64,000 nucleotides of DNA from Streptomyces lydicus (lineage in GTDB: Bacteria > Actinomycetota > Actinomycetes > Streptomycetales > Streptomycetaceae), in NCBI RefSeq assembly GCF_000717345.1, contig NZ_JNZA01000005.1:1-64000 (forward strand), given 5' to 3'. A program made the translations under genes and the position numbers. Of the stretch, positions 31,443 through 39,885 are shown one piece after another. Below the pieces are notes generated by a model. It saw only the letters and a list, made by a program, of their open reading frames with translations, did no database searches and was not told where the DNA came from. Position 1 is the stretch's first letter. The number at the start of each line of letters is the position of its first letter.

Positions 31443-32696
31443 ATGAGCGGCACGAAGAGCGGCGGCCACGCGGACGATCCGTTCCAGGAGGGCGGCGGCT
31501 CCCTCCTGCGCCAGCCGAAGGCCGTCTGGGCCACCGCCGGCGCCTCGGTCGTGGCCTTCATGGGCATCGGCCTCGTCGACCCGATCCTCCCGTCGATCGC
31601 CCGGGGCCTGCACGCCTCCAACAGCCAGGTCTCCCTCCTGTTCACCTCGTACTTCCTGATCACCGCCTTCGCGATGCTGGTCACCGGCTTCGTCTCCAGC
31701 CGCATCGGCGGCCGCAAGACGCTGCTGGCCGGACTCGCGCTGGTGGTGGTCTTCGCGGCGCTCTCCGGCATGTCCGGTTCGGTCGGCGAACTCGTCGGCT
31801 TCCGCGCCGGCTGGGGTCTGGGCAACGCCCTGTTCGTCTCCACCTCGTTGGCGGTCATCGTGGGCGCCGCGGCCGGCGGCAGCGCGGCGGCGATCCTGCT
31901 GTACGAGTCCGCGCTGGGGCTCGGCATGGCCTGCGGCCCGCTGCTGGGCGCGATCCTCGGCGACCTGAAGTGGCGCTACCCGTTCTTCGGCACCGCCGTG
32001 TTGATGGCCATCGGCTTCGTCGCCATCACCGCGTTCCTCAAGGAACAGCCCCGGCCGGCCCGGAAGACCTCGCTGCTCGACCCGCTCCGCGCGCTGGGCC
32101 ACGGCGGCCTCGCCTCCGCCGCCGTCGCGGCCTTCTTCTACAACTACGCGTTCTTCACGGTGCTGGCCTTCACGCCGTTCGTGCTCGACATGTCGCCCTA
32201 CAGCTCCGGTGGCGTCTTCTTCGCCTGGGGCGTGCTGCTCGCGGTGTTCTCGGTGCTCGTGGCGCCCCGGCTGCAGCACCGCTTCGGCTCGCTGAAGGTG
32301 CTGGGCGGCTCCCTGCTGCTGCTCGCCGCCGACCTGCTCGTACTGGGCTACGGCGACCACACCACCGCCGTCGTCTGCACGGTCCTCTCCGGAGCCTTCA
32401 TCGGCCTGAACAACACCGTGTTCACCGAGCTGGCGCTGGGCGTCTCGGACGCGCCGCGCCCGGTGGCCAGCGCGGGCTACAACTTCGTGCGGTGGTTCGC
32501 GGCGGCCGCCGCGCCCTTCCTCGCGCCGAAGATCGAGGAGTGGACCGACCTGCACATCCCGTTCGTGGTCGCGGCCGCCGCGGCGGTGGCCGGCGCCGGC
32601 ATCGTCGCCGTACGCCGGCGGGCGCTGACGATCGAGGCGGCGGAGCCGGCGCCCCGGCACGCGGCGCAGGACGGGGTCTCCGCCTTCGCCAACTGA
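31443..32696 (+). CDS. Major facilitator superfamily exporter
   Basis: 417 aa from ATG 31443 (AAGGGGAA upstream). Twelve helices of DHA1-like type: VAFMGIGLVDPILPSIA in TM1, SSRIGGRKTLLAGLAL as the loop 2-3 motif A variant, LYESALGLGMACGPLLGAIL as TM5 antiporter motif C. The N-terminal 30 residues are cytoplasmic. Motif C suggests drug/H+ antiport or export of a small metabolite. The candidate iron box upstream suggests iron or siderophore-related export, but no siderophore genes are in view. It ends before a hairpin shared with the convergent SUFU gene. Confidence 0.92.
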   Translation: MSGTKSGGHADDPFQEGGGSLLRQPKAVWATAGASVVAFMGIGLVDPILPSIARGLHASNSQVSLLFTSYFLITAFAMLVTGFVSSRIGGRKTLLAGLALVVVFAALSGMSGSVGELVGFRAGWGLGNALFVSTSLAVIVGAAAGGSAAAILLYESALGLGMACGPLLGAILGDLKWRYPFFGTAVLMAIGFVAITAFLKEQPRPARKTSLLDPLRALGHGGLASAAVAAFFYNYAFFTVLAFTPFVLDMSPYSSGGVFFAWGVLLAVFSVLVAPRLQHRFGSLKVLGGSLLLLAADLLVLGYGDHTTAVVCTVLSGAFIGLNNTVFTELALGVSDAPRPVASAGYNFVRWFAAAAAPFLAPKIEEWTDLHIPFVVAAAAAVAGAGIVAVRRRALTIEAAEPAPRHAAQDGVSAFAN

Positions 32697-32704
32697 CCAC
32701 GGCA

Positions 32705-32728
32705 CGGGGCCGGTTGGGGCCGGCCCCG
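32705..32728. terminator. Hairpin between convergent MFS and SUFU-domain genes
   Basis: 9-bp stem CGGGGCCGG (32705-32713) / CCGGCCCCG (32720-32728), 6-nt loop. Confidence 0.6.
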
Positions 32729-32735
32729 CCGCGGC

Positions 32736-33320
32736 TCAGTCCAGCGGTACACCGCTGCGCAGCGGGTCGCGCAGGTCCGTGCCGCGCCGCAGCCAGCGGT
32801 CCTGGAGGGCCTCGGCGCCGTGCACCCGCTTCCAGGCGGCCTCGTTGGGCGTCATCGGCAGCAGCGGCAGGAAGCGCACCGGCTCCCTGGGCTCGTCCAG
32901 CGCCAGGTCCTCGACCAGCCCGCCCGGCTCGGCGACCAGGACGGAGCTGAAGGCCGCCCCGGGCCACAGCGGTTCGCCCACGTCCAACGACGCGCCCGGG
33001 GCCACGACCACGCCCTCGACCTGTGGAGACGCCGCGAGCACGGCGAGCGGGCGGAGCACCTTGTCGGTCTCCGCGCGGCCGGCGCGCACCGACAGCACCA
33101 GTTCGGCGCGCGGGCCCCGCAACGGATCCGCGAGCACGGCCGTGGGGTCGGACATGGGCTGGGCGGACATCCCGAGCGTGGCGTAGCGCACGACGTCGCC
33201 GTCCACGAAGCGGAGCACCTCGATGCGGTCGGTGCCGAGGAAGGTGACGGCGGCGCGCGCATCCGGCTCGCCCAGGCTCATCCGCAGCCGGGCTTCGACC
33301 AGCTCAAGAACGTCAGACAT
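32736..33320 (-). CDS. Suppressor-of-fused (SUFU) domain protein
   Basis: 194 aa from ATG 33320 (MSDVLELVEA). RIEVLRFVDGDVVRYATLGM, RAELVLSVRAG and LPLLPMTPNEAAWKRVHGAE follow the bacterial SUFU domain layout. In animals SUFU regulates Gli in Hedgehog signalling; bacterial copies are linked to toxin immunity or are orphan housekeeping genes (family knowledge). No toxin gene is adjacent here, so an orphan role is more likely. Cytoplasmic. Confidence 0.8.
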   Translation of the reverse strand: MSDVLELVEARLRMSLGEPDARAAVTFLGTDRIEVLRFVDGDVVRYATLGMSAQPMSDPTAVLADPLRGPRAELVLSVRAGRAETDKVLRPLAVLAASPQVEGVVVAPGASLDVGEPLWPGAAFSSVLVAEPGGLVEDLALDEPREPVRFLPLLPMTPNEAAWKRVHGAEALQDRWLRRGTDLRDPLRSGVPLD

Positions 33321-33842
33321 GCTCGCGAGCATACGGCCGGCCCGGCACCCGGCCGACGCCCGTCGGCGGGCGGCGTCGGCGCACACGGCCGTTCGTATGG
33401 AACAGGCAAAGCGGCGCCCTTGCCCTTCGGGCGGCTGATAGCCTTGCCGTCTGGTCAGGGAATGACGTCGTCCCCCAACGGGGACCGGCCGGAGGAGGTG
33501 GGGCTGCGGTGGATCCGAGTCGACCGTGCAGTACCGATAGTTCTCCCGTCATCCCCCTCGCGCAGCGCTCCTGATCCGAGAGCTTCCGTACCCCGCCGCA
33601 GAGCGGCGAAACCAGGGAAGCGCCTTTGCGCCGTATGGAGATGACGGAAGAGCGCCTTCGACTCTTTGTTCCGTGTCTCTGCGAACTGCCGTCACTGTTT
33701 CGCACCCCGCGCTGCCCGCCCCGCTCGCTCCCTTCCGGCGAGGAGGGAATCCGCGGACGTACACCCCGATGACGCGGGTACGTCCAGGGCGGCGCCGCGC
33801 CCTGCGTCCGCAGCTGACGGCCGGCCCGTGAAGGAGCCAGCC
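33321..33842 (+). other. Long leader region upstream of corA with short ORFs
   Basis: 522 bp between the divergent SUFU gene and corA. Two short frames are visible: ATG 33462 to TGA 33644 (60 aa, Pro/Arg/Ser-rich, AGGGA only 1 nt upstream), and a 21-codon frame beginning GTG GAT CCG with GGAGG about 10 nt upstream (33496-33500), encoding MDPSRPCSTDSS. Small hairpins such as CGCCG-CAGAG-CGGCG are present. I do not recognise the M-box or ydaO consensus. A Mg-responsive leader is possible but unproven. Confidence 0.35.
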
Positions 33843-34967
33843 ATGTCGATGATCCGCGACCTGCGCGCCGCCGTCCGCCCCTCCCGGCGGCGCGACGACA
33901 CCCCGTACCGCTACGAGAACACCCCTGCCTGCCCGAACAGCGCCATCGTCGACTGCGGTGTCTACCGCGAGGGCCGCCGGGTGAGCGACCACGTCAGCCC
34001 GGCCGAGGCGATGGCCGGCGTCCGGTCCGAGGGCGGCTTCGCCTGGATCGGCCTGCACGAGCCCACCGAGGCCGAATTCGCCGGTATCGCCAAGGAGTTC
34101 GGGCTCCACCCGCTCGCCGTCGAGGACGCCGTGCACGCCCACCAGCGGCCCAAGCTGGAGCGGTACGACGAGACCCTGTTCACCGTCTTCAAGACGGTCC
34201 ACTACGTCGAGCACACCGAGCTGACCGCGACCAGCGAGGTGGTGGAGACCGGCGAGGTGATGTGCTTCACCGGCCGGGACTTCATCGTGACCGTGCGGCA
34301 CGGCGGGCAGGGCTCCCTGCGTGCCCTGCGGCACCGGCTGCAGGACGACCCGGAGCTGCTGGCCAAGGGCCCGTCCGCGGTGCTGCACGCGATCGCCGAC
34401 CAGGTGGTGGACGGCTACATGGCGGTGGCCAACGCGGTGCAGGACGACATCGACGAGGTGGAGATCGACGTCTTCAGCTCGGGCACCAACGGCAAGGGCA
34501 ACGGCACCAAGGGTTCCGCGAAGGGCGGCGACGCCGGGCGGATCTACCAACTCAAGCGCGAGGTACTGGAGTTCAAGCGCGCGGTGTCGCCGCTGCTGCG
34601 GCCCATGCAGCTGCTCAGCGAGCGGCCCATGCGGCTGGTCGACTCCGACATCCAGAAGTACTTCCGGGACGTCGCCGACCACCTGGCGCGGGTCAACGAA
34701 CAGGTGCTGTCCTTCGACGACCTGCTCAACTCCATCCTTCAGGCGAACCTCTCGCAGGCGGCGGTCGCGCAGAACGAGGACATGCGCAAGATCACGGCCT
34801 GGGCGGCGATCTTCGCCGTGCCCACGATGATCGCCGGGATCTACGGCATGAACTTCACCTACATGCCGGAGCTGCACTGGAAGTACGGCTACCCGGCGAT
34901 GATGCTGGTGACCGTCGCGATCTGTGTCGGCATCCACCGCGGGTTCAAGCGCAACGGATGGCTGTGA
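33843..34967 (+). CDS. corA: CorA-family Mg2+/Co2+ transporter
   Basis: 374 aa from ATG 33843 with AAGGAG 7 nt upstream. Long cytoplasmic domain (FAWIGLHEPTEAEFAGIAKE), stalk helices (RVNEQVLSFDDLLNSILQAN), then two transmembrane helices. The selectivity motif is in IYGMNFTYMPELHWKYGYP (GMN), as in all CorA pentameric channels. A charged insert rich in Gly/Asn/Lys (about residues 217-233, GTNGKGNGTKG) lies in the helical domain and is unusual. Mycobacteria keep corA in the same wider neighbourhood as the MgtE-N/DUF1003/mrp genes found here at 36.6-39.7 kb. Confidence 0.95.
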   Translation: MSMIRDLRAAVRPSRRRDDTPYRYENTPACPNSAIVDCGVYREGRRVSDHVSPAEAMAGVRSEGGFAWIGLHEPTEAEFAGIAKEFGLHPLAVEDAVHAHQRPKLERYDETLFTVFKTVHYVEHTELTATSEVVETGEVMCFTGRDFIVTVRHGGQGSLRALRHRLQDDPELLAKGPSAVLHAIADQVVDGYMAVANAVQDDIDEVEIDVFSSGTNGKGNGTKGSAKGGDAGRIYQLKREVLEFKRAVSPLLRPMQLLSERPMRLVDSDIQKYFRDVADHLARVNEQVLSFDDLLNSILQANLSQAAVAQNEDMRKITAWAAIFAVPTMIAGIYGMNFTYMPELHWKYGYPAMMLVTVAICVGIHRGFKRNGWL

Positions 34968-35078
34968 CCGGCCGGCCCCGGGCCCGCCGTGGCGGTGGGA
35001 CGGCCGGCCCCCGGGCCTGCCGTCCCATCACCTGGGCGGGCCCGGGCGGGCACGGACGGGCCCATTAGGCTGAGCCGT

Positions 35079-35618
35079 ATGACGGAGACCGTGTCGCAGG
35101 CCCTGCAGGATCGGGCGCTCATCGAGGAGGCCACGAAGAAGTCCGGCCTCATCTGGGTGCGGGGGACGACGGGCCCGGCCCGGGCGCTGTGGCACCTCTG
35201 GCACAACGGGGCCGCGTGTCTCGTCGGCGGCCCCGGGGAACAGCCGCTGGACGACCTCGGGCTGACCGACGGCGGCACCGCGACCGTCACCGTACGCAGC
35301 AAGGACAAGGGCGGCCGGCTGGTCGCCTGGGAGGCGCGGGTCGTCGAGCCGGCGCCGGGCAGCGAAGCCTGGCAGGCCGCCGTCGAGGAGCTGAAGGGCA
35401 AGCGGCTCAACGCCCCGGACGCCGACACCCTCACCGAGCGCTGGGCACGCGAGTGCCGGGTGCTGCGGCTGGAGCCCACCGGGGCGGAGGCCACCCAGCG
35501 CCCCGGCCGGATGCCGGAGGTCTCGCACGCCGCGCCGCCGCCGGCCTCCCCCGCGATCACCCGGCGGCCCGCACCGGCCGCGCTGCCGAAGCTGCTGCGC
35601 CGGGGCCGCAAGGGCTGA
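35079..35618 (+). CDS. Conserved streptomycete protein, possible split-barrel fold
   Basis: 179 aa from ATG 35079 (MTETVSQALQ). EEATKKSGLIWVRGTTGPAR, ALWHLWHNGAACLVGGPGE and TVTVRSKDKGGRLVAWEARV suggest a pyridoxamine-oxidase-like split barrel. RWARECRVLRLEPTG ends the conserved part, followed by a Pro-rich basic tail. No flavin-binding motif is clear. Convergent with a lipoprotein gene. Unknown function. Confidence 0.78.
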   Translation: MTETVSQALQDRALIEEATKKSGLIWVRGTTGPARALWHLWHNGAACLVGGPGEQPLDDLGLTDGGTATVTVRSKDKGGRLVAWEARVVEPAPGSEAWQAAVEELKGKRLNAPDADTLTERWARECRVLRLEPTGAEATQRPGRMPEVSHAAPPPASPAITRRPAPAALPKLLRRGRKG

Positions 35619-35656
35619 CCGGCGCCGGCCGGGCCGGTTCGGATCGGACCGGGCCC

Positions 35657-36433
35657 CTACCCCGAGCTGGAGATCCGGCTGCCGTAGTCCACGACCTGGT
35701 CCTTGGACGGGGCCCTGAGGTCCACGCTCCTGCCCCACTCGGCGAGCCGGACCACGCCCGCGCCGCCGGCCCGCTGGAGCCGCAGCGGATAGGGCGTGCC
35801 CTCCAGCGAGACGTCCAGGGTGCCGCCGGCGCCCGCGCCCGCGGTGAGCCGGACGGTGCGGGTGCCGTCGATGTCGCTGCGGTCGCCGGTCGCGAGTTTG
35901 CCGTGCAGCCCGAGCAGGCTGGCGAGCAGCGTGTCCTTGTCGGTGAAGCCGCTGAAGCGCTTGTAGACCGGGTCGGCGGCGGGCACCTTCACGTACTTCC
36001 CGCCGAGCTTCTGCGCCGCGGCCCCGCCGTTCCCGCCGGTCGAGCCGCCCTTCTCGCCGGCCCAGAAGGCCGCGTCCGCCTTCAGGTAGAGCGCGTCGCC
36101 GACCCGCAGCAGCTGGAAGGTGGCCGCCTTGGTGGTCAGTTCGCCCTTGGCGCCGTCCTTCGCCAGGCTCATGTCGAGCTTGAACGTCCGGCCCTGGCTG
36201 ACGACGTTGCCCGACAGGTGCACCGTCTCGGCGTGCTCGGCCGCGGCCCGCGCCTTGGCCTGGATCTTCGCCGCGGGCAGCTTTCCCACCCCGTTGGTGC
36301 CGGCGTCCGGGTCCTGCCCGCCGCAGCCCGCCAGCGCCGCCACCAGCCCGACGCAGGCCGCCCCCTTCAGCGCGGCCCGTCGGCGGCTGGTGGCCAGCAG
36401 TCGGGGGCCGGCCCCCCGGGGGATTGCGCTCAC
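35657..36433 (-). CDS. Secreted lipoprotein, LppX/LprG-like
   Basis: 258 aa. GTG 36433 has AGGAGG 10 nt upstream. Twin-arginine-like SRRRAALKGAACVGLVAALA then lipobox LAGC (Cys about residue 36), so it is a membrane-anchored extracytoplasmic lipoprotein. The mature region (TVHLSGNVVSQGRTFKLDMS, GVVRLAEWGRSVDLRAPSKD) has the curved beta-sheet pattern of LprG/LolA-like lipid carriers. The role is probably lipid or glycolipid binding in the envelope (inference). It is divergent from the MgtE-N/CBS gene. Confidence 0.82.
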   Translation of the reverse strand: MSAIPRGAGPRLLATSRRRAALKGAACVGLVAALAGCGGQDPDAGTNGVGKLPAAKIQAKARAAAEHAETVHLSGNVVSQGRTFKLDMSLAKDGAKGELTTKAATFQLLRVGDALYLKADAAFWAGEKGGSTGGNGGAAAQKLGGKYVKVPAADPVYKRFSGFTDKDTLLASLLGLHGKLATGDRSDIDGTRTVRLTAGAGAGGTLDVSLEGTPYPLRLQRAGGAGVVRLAEWGRSVDLRAPSKDQVVDYGSRISSSG

Positions 36434-36628
36434 GTGGGCTCTGCCTCCTGATGCGGGTGACCTCGACAGCAGTACGGCAGCGTACCTGGGTCGTACCGGG
36501 TCGTCGGCCGGGCGTGTGGCGGTCACCCTACGGCCCGGCTCACCGCGGCGGCCGGGACCCGTGCGGGTTAGCCTGAACCCGCATTGATGCCTCATTTCTG
36601 ACCGAACGGGAGAAGGGCGGCACTCTGC

Positions 36629-37936
36629 ATGGCAGTGGTGACTCCCCGGATCTTCGTCTCCCACCTCGCCGGCAGCCCCGTGTTCGACCCCAACGGCGAC
36701 CAGGTCGGCCGGCTGCGGGACCTCGTCGCGCTGCTCCGGGTCGGCGGGCGCCCGGCGCGGCTGCTCGGGCTGGTCGTCGAGGTCATCAACCGGCGCCGGA
36801 TCTTCGTACCGATGACGCGGGTGACGGGCGTGGAGTCCGGCCAGATCGTCATCACCGGCGTGATCAACATGCGGCGGTTCGAGCAGCGGCCCACCGAGAC
36901 GCTGGTGTTCGGCGAGCTGCTCGACCGCCGGGTGCGGCTGGTGGAGACCGACGAGGAGGTGGCCGTGCTCGACATCGGCATCATCCAGCTGCCCGCCCGC
37001 CGCGACTGGGAGATCGAGAAGGTCTTCGTCCGCAAGGGGAAGGGCGGGGCGCTGCGCCGCAAGGGGGAGACGCTGACCGTCGACTGGTCGGCGGTGACCG
37101 GCTTCTCGCTGGAGGAGCACGGCCAGGGCGCGGAGAGCCTGCTGGCCACCTTCGAGCAGCTGCGGCCGGCCGACCTCGCCGGAGTGCTGCACCACCTCTC
37201 CCCCAAGCGCCGCTCCGAGGTCGCCGCGGCGCTCGACGACGACCGGCTCGCCGACGTCCTGGAGGAGCTGCCGGAGGACGACCAGATCGAGATCCTCGGC
37301 AAGCTGAAGGAGGAGCGGGCCGCCGACGTCCTGGAGGCGATGGACCCGGACGACGCCGCCGACCTGCTCTCCGAGCTGCCCGAGGAGGAGAAGGAACGCC
37401 TCCTGGCGCTGATGCGGCCGGAGGAGGCCGCGGACGTGCGGCGGCTGATGTCGTACGAGGAGCACACGGCGGGCGGGCTGATGACGACCGATCCGATCGT
37501 GCTGCGCCCCGCCGCGACCGTCGCGGAGGCGCTCGCCCGGGTCCGGGACCCGGACCTCTCGCCCGCGCTCGCCGCGCAGGTCTACGTCTGCCGGCCGCCG
37601 GACGAGACCCCCACCGGCAAGTACCTGGGCGTGGTGCACTTCCAGCGGCTGCTGCGCGACCCGCCGTTCACCCTGGTCAGCTCGATCGCCGACACCGATC
37701 TGCCGCCGCTGCGGCCGGAGACGCCGCTGCCGGAGGTGACCAGCTATCTGGCCGCGTACAACATGGTGGCCGCGCCGGTCGTGGACGAGGGCGGCGCCCT
37801 GCTGGGCGCGGTCACCGTCGACGACGTGCTGGACCATCTGCTCCCGGAGGACTGGCGGGAGCAGGGTCTGCACGGCTCCGACCCGGCCGGGCTGACCGGC
37901 GCCGGACACCTCGGGAAGCCGGCCGATGGGACCTGA
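36629..37936 (+). CDS. MgtE N-terminal/CBS domain protein lacking the channel domain
   Basis: 435 aa. N-terminal PRC-barrel-like part (FVSHLAGSPVFDPNGDQVGR), MgtE intracellular N-domain with helical repeats (LADVLEELPEDDQIEILGKL, AADVLEAMDPDDAADLLSEL), then two CBS domains (TAGGLMTTDPIVLRPAATVA and AAPVVDEGGALLGAVTVDDV). No transmembrane helices follow, so unlike true MgtE it cannot conduct Mg2+. It is probably a soluble Mg2+ or nucleotide sensor. The last codons overlap the DUF1003 ATG by 11 bp. Mycobacteria have the same pair (Rv1232c-Rv1231c, from memory). Confidence 0.9.
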   Translation: MAVVTPRIFVSHLAGSPVFDPNGDQVGRLRDLVALLRVGGRPARLLGLVVEVINRRRIFVPMTRVTGVESGQIVITGVINMRRFEQRPTETLVFGELLDRRVRLVETDEEVAVLDIGIIQLPARRDWEIEKVFVRKGKGGALRRKGETLTVDWSAVTGFSLEEHGQGAESLLATFEQLRPADLAGVLHHLSPKRRSEVAAALDDDRLADVLEELPEDDQIEILGKLKEERAADVLEAMDPDDAADLLSELPEEEKERLLALMRPEEAADVRRLMSYEEHTAGGLMTTDPIVLRPAATVAEALARVRDPDLSPALAAQVYVCRPPDETPTGKYLGVVHFQRLLRDPPFTLVSSIADTDLPPLRPETPLPEVTSYLAAYNMVAAPVVDEGGALLGAVTVDDVLDHLLPEDWREQGLHGSDPAGLTGAGHLGKPADGT

Positions 37937-38504
37937 GGAGCGGGAGAGCCGGGAACGCACCCGGGCGAACGGCGCCTCGGCGGTGCGGCGGGGCTCCACC
38001 GAGCGGCCCCGGATCCGGCTGGACCAGCCGCGCACCCCGCGCCGTACGTTCCTGCCGGAGTACGACCCGGAGGCGTTCGGGCGGCTGTCGGAGCGGATCG
38101 CCCGCTTCCTCGGCACCGGGCGGTTCCTCGTCTGGATGACCGTCACCGTCATGGCGTGGATCACCTGGAACGTCGCCGCTCCCGGCCCCTGGCGGTTCGA
38201 CCGGTACCCCTTCATCTTCCTGACCCTGGCGCTGTCGCTGCAGGCGTCGTACGCGGCGCCGCTGATCCTGCTGGCGCAGAACCGCCAGGCCGACCGGGAC
38301 CGGATCACCCAGGAGCAGGACCGCAAGCAGAACGAGCGCTCCATCGCCGACACCGAGTACCTGACCCGGGAGGTCGCGGCACTGCGGATGGGCCTGGGCG
38401 AGGTCGCCACCCGCGACTGGATCCGCTCCGAGCTGCAGGACGTCATGCGGGACCTGGAGCAGTGGCAGACCGTCCCGGTGGAGAGTGACGAACACGACCG
38501 CTGA
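37926..38504 (+). CDS. DUF1003 membrane protein
   Basis: 192 aa, start overlapping the upstream stop (translational coupling). After a 60-residue basic N-terminus come two helices, FLVWMTVTVMAWITWNVAAP and FIFLTLALSLQASYAAPLIL, joined by the hallmark PWRFDRYPF turn. A charged amphipathic helix follows (LAQNRQADRDRITQEQDRKQ). Function is unknown; the pairing with a MgtE-N/CBS protein suggests that protein acts at the membrane through this partner (inference). Confidence 0.9.
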   Translation: MGPEERESRERTRANGASAVRRGSTERPRIRLDQPRTPRRTFLPEYDPEAFGRLSERIARFLGTGRFLVWMTVTVMAWITWNVAAPGPWRFDRYPFIFLTLALSLQASYAAPLILLAQNRQADRDRITQEQDRKQNERSIADTEYLTREVAALRMGLGEVATRDWIRSELQDVMRDLEQWQTVPVESDEHDR

Positions 38505-38546
38505 CGGCCTTTCCGGAGGCCGCCTCACGCGCCGTACCATCGGGTC

Positions 38547-39707
38547 ATGGCTACCGACACACCAACAGGCGCCACCCCGGGCGAGGACGCGATCCGCGCC
38601 GCGCTCGCGACGGTGAACGACCCCGAGATCCACCGCCCCATCACCGACCTGGGGATGGTCAAATCGGTGGACATCGCGGCGGACGGCGCGGTGGCGGTCG
38701 TGGTCTACCTCACCGTCTCCGGCTGCCCGATGCGCGAGACGATCACCAACAACGTGCGCGACGCGGTCGCCGGCGTCGAGGGCGTGACGAGCGTCCGGGT
38801 CGACCTGGAAGTAATGAGCGACGAGCAGCGCAAGGAGCTGGCGACGTCGCTGCGCGGCGGCACCGCCGAGCGCGAGGTGCCGTTCGCCCAGCCCGGCTCG
38901 CTGACCAGGGTCTACGCCGTCGCCTCCGGCAAGGGCGGCGTCGGCAAGTCGTCGGTGACCGTCAACCTCGCCGCGGCGATGGCGGCCGACGGCCTGAAGG
39001 TCGGTGTCGTGGACGCCGACATCTACGGTCACTCCGTGCCCCGCATGCTCGGCGCCTACGGCAAGCCCACCCAGGTCGAGAACATGATCATGCCGCCGTC
39101 GGCGAACGGCGTGAAGGTCATCTCGATCGGCATGTTCACGCCCGGCAACGCCCCCGTCGTGTGGCGCGGCCCGATGCTGCACCGCGCGCTGCAGCAGTTC
39201 CTCGCCGACGTCTACTGGGGCGACCTGGACGTCCTGCTGCTGGACCTGCCCCCGGGCACCGGCGACATCGCGATCTCGGTGGCCCAGCTGGTCCCGAACG
39301 CGGAGATCCTGGTGGTCACCACCCCGCAGCAGGCCGCCGCCGAGGTCGCCGAGCGGGCCGGTTCGATCGCCGTGCAGACCCACCAGAAGATCGTCGGCGT
39401 GGTGGAGAACATGTCCGGGCTGCCCTGCCCGCACTGCGACGAGATGGTCGACGTATTCGGCACCGGCGGCGGTGAGCGGGTCGCCGAGGGCCTGACGAAG
39501 ACCACCGGCACGCAGGTGCCGGTGCTCGGCGCCATCCCGATCGACGTCCGCCTCCGCGAGGGCGGCGACGAGGGCAAGCCGGTCGTGCTGACCGACCCGG
39601 ACTCCCCCGCGGGCGCGGCGATCCGCGCGATCGCCGGCAAGCTCGGCGGCCGGCAGCGGGGTCTGTCGGGGATGTCGCTGGGGATCACCCCGCGCAACAA
39701 GTTCTGA
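38547..39707 (+). CDS. mrp: Mrp/ApbC Fe-S carrier ATPase
   Basis: 386 aa. N-terminal MIP18/DUF59 domain (NDPEIHRPITDLGMVKSVDI, residues about 10-90), then a deviant Walker A ASGKGGVGKSS (about 127-136), DADIYGHSVPR, LLLDLPPGTGDIAI, and C-P-H-C at about 294-297, the cysteines that bridge a 4Fe-4S cluster in the homodimer. It delivers Fe-S clusters to apoproteins in the cytosol (family knowledge). It is 42 bp downstream of DUF1003, so probably the third gene of that operon. A terminator follows at 39768. Confidence 0.96.
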   Translation: MATDTPTGATPGEDAIRAALATVNDPEIHRPITDLGMVKSVDIAADGAVAVVVYLTVSGCPMRETITNNVRDAVAGVEGVTSVRVDLEVMSDEQRKELATSLRGGTAEREVPFAQPGSLTRVYAVASGKGGVGKSSVTVNLAAAMAADGLKVGVVDADIYGHSVPRMLGAYGKPTQVENMIMPPSANGVKVISIGMFTPGNAPVVWRGPMLHRALQQFLADVYWGDLDVLLLDLPPGTGDIAISVAQLVPNAEILVVTTPQQAAAEVAERAGSIAVQTHQKIVGVVENMSGLPCPHCDEMVDVFGTGGGERVAEGLTKTTGTQVPVLGAIPIDVRLREGGDEGKPVVLTDPDSPAGAAIRAIAGKLGGRQRGLSGMSLGITPRNKF

Positions 39708-39767
39708 GGTGGTGCCCCCCGGTCGGGGGGGGAGCCCGCGGGGCTCACGACATCACTTGATGTGCGA

Positions 39768-39798
39768 CAGGGGGCGGGCCCGGCGGGCCCGCCCCCTG
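39768..39798. terminator. Terminator after mrp
   Basis: Perfect 14-bp stem CAGGGGGCGGGCCC-GGC-GGGCCCGCCCCCTG. It lies between mrp and the convergent unknown gene, so it probably works both ways. Confidence 0.8.
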
Positions 39799-39885
39799 CT
39801 GTCTGCCGCGCGCCGTCAGCCGGCCTGCGCGCCCGGGCCTTCGCTCATGGCCCGGTGGCCGGTGGCCGACCGCCGTCAGCGCCGC

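Noticed and set aside
33462..33842. ydaO or M-box riboswitch before corA
   Set aside because: I could not match the conserved core of either class; left as an unassigned leader.
34969..35024. Near-duplicate GGCCGGCCCCGGGCC segments after corA
   Set aside because: Explained by local GC-rich low complexity; no clear stem-loop or repeat boundary.
36434..38446. 929-codon minus frame fusing the lipoprotein to upstream sequence
   Set aside because: Only the part from GTG 36433 has a signal peptide and lipobox; the rest is antisense to the MgtE-N gene.
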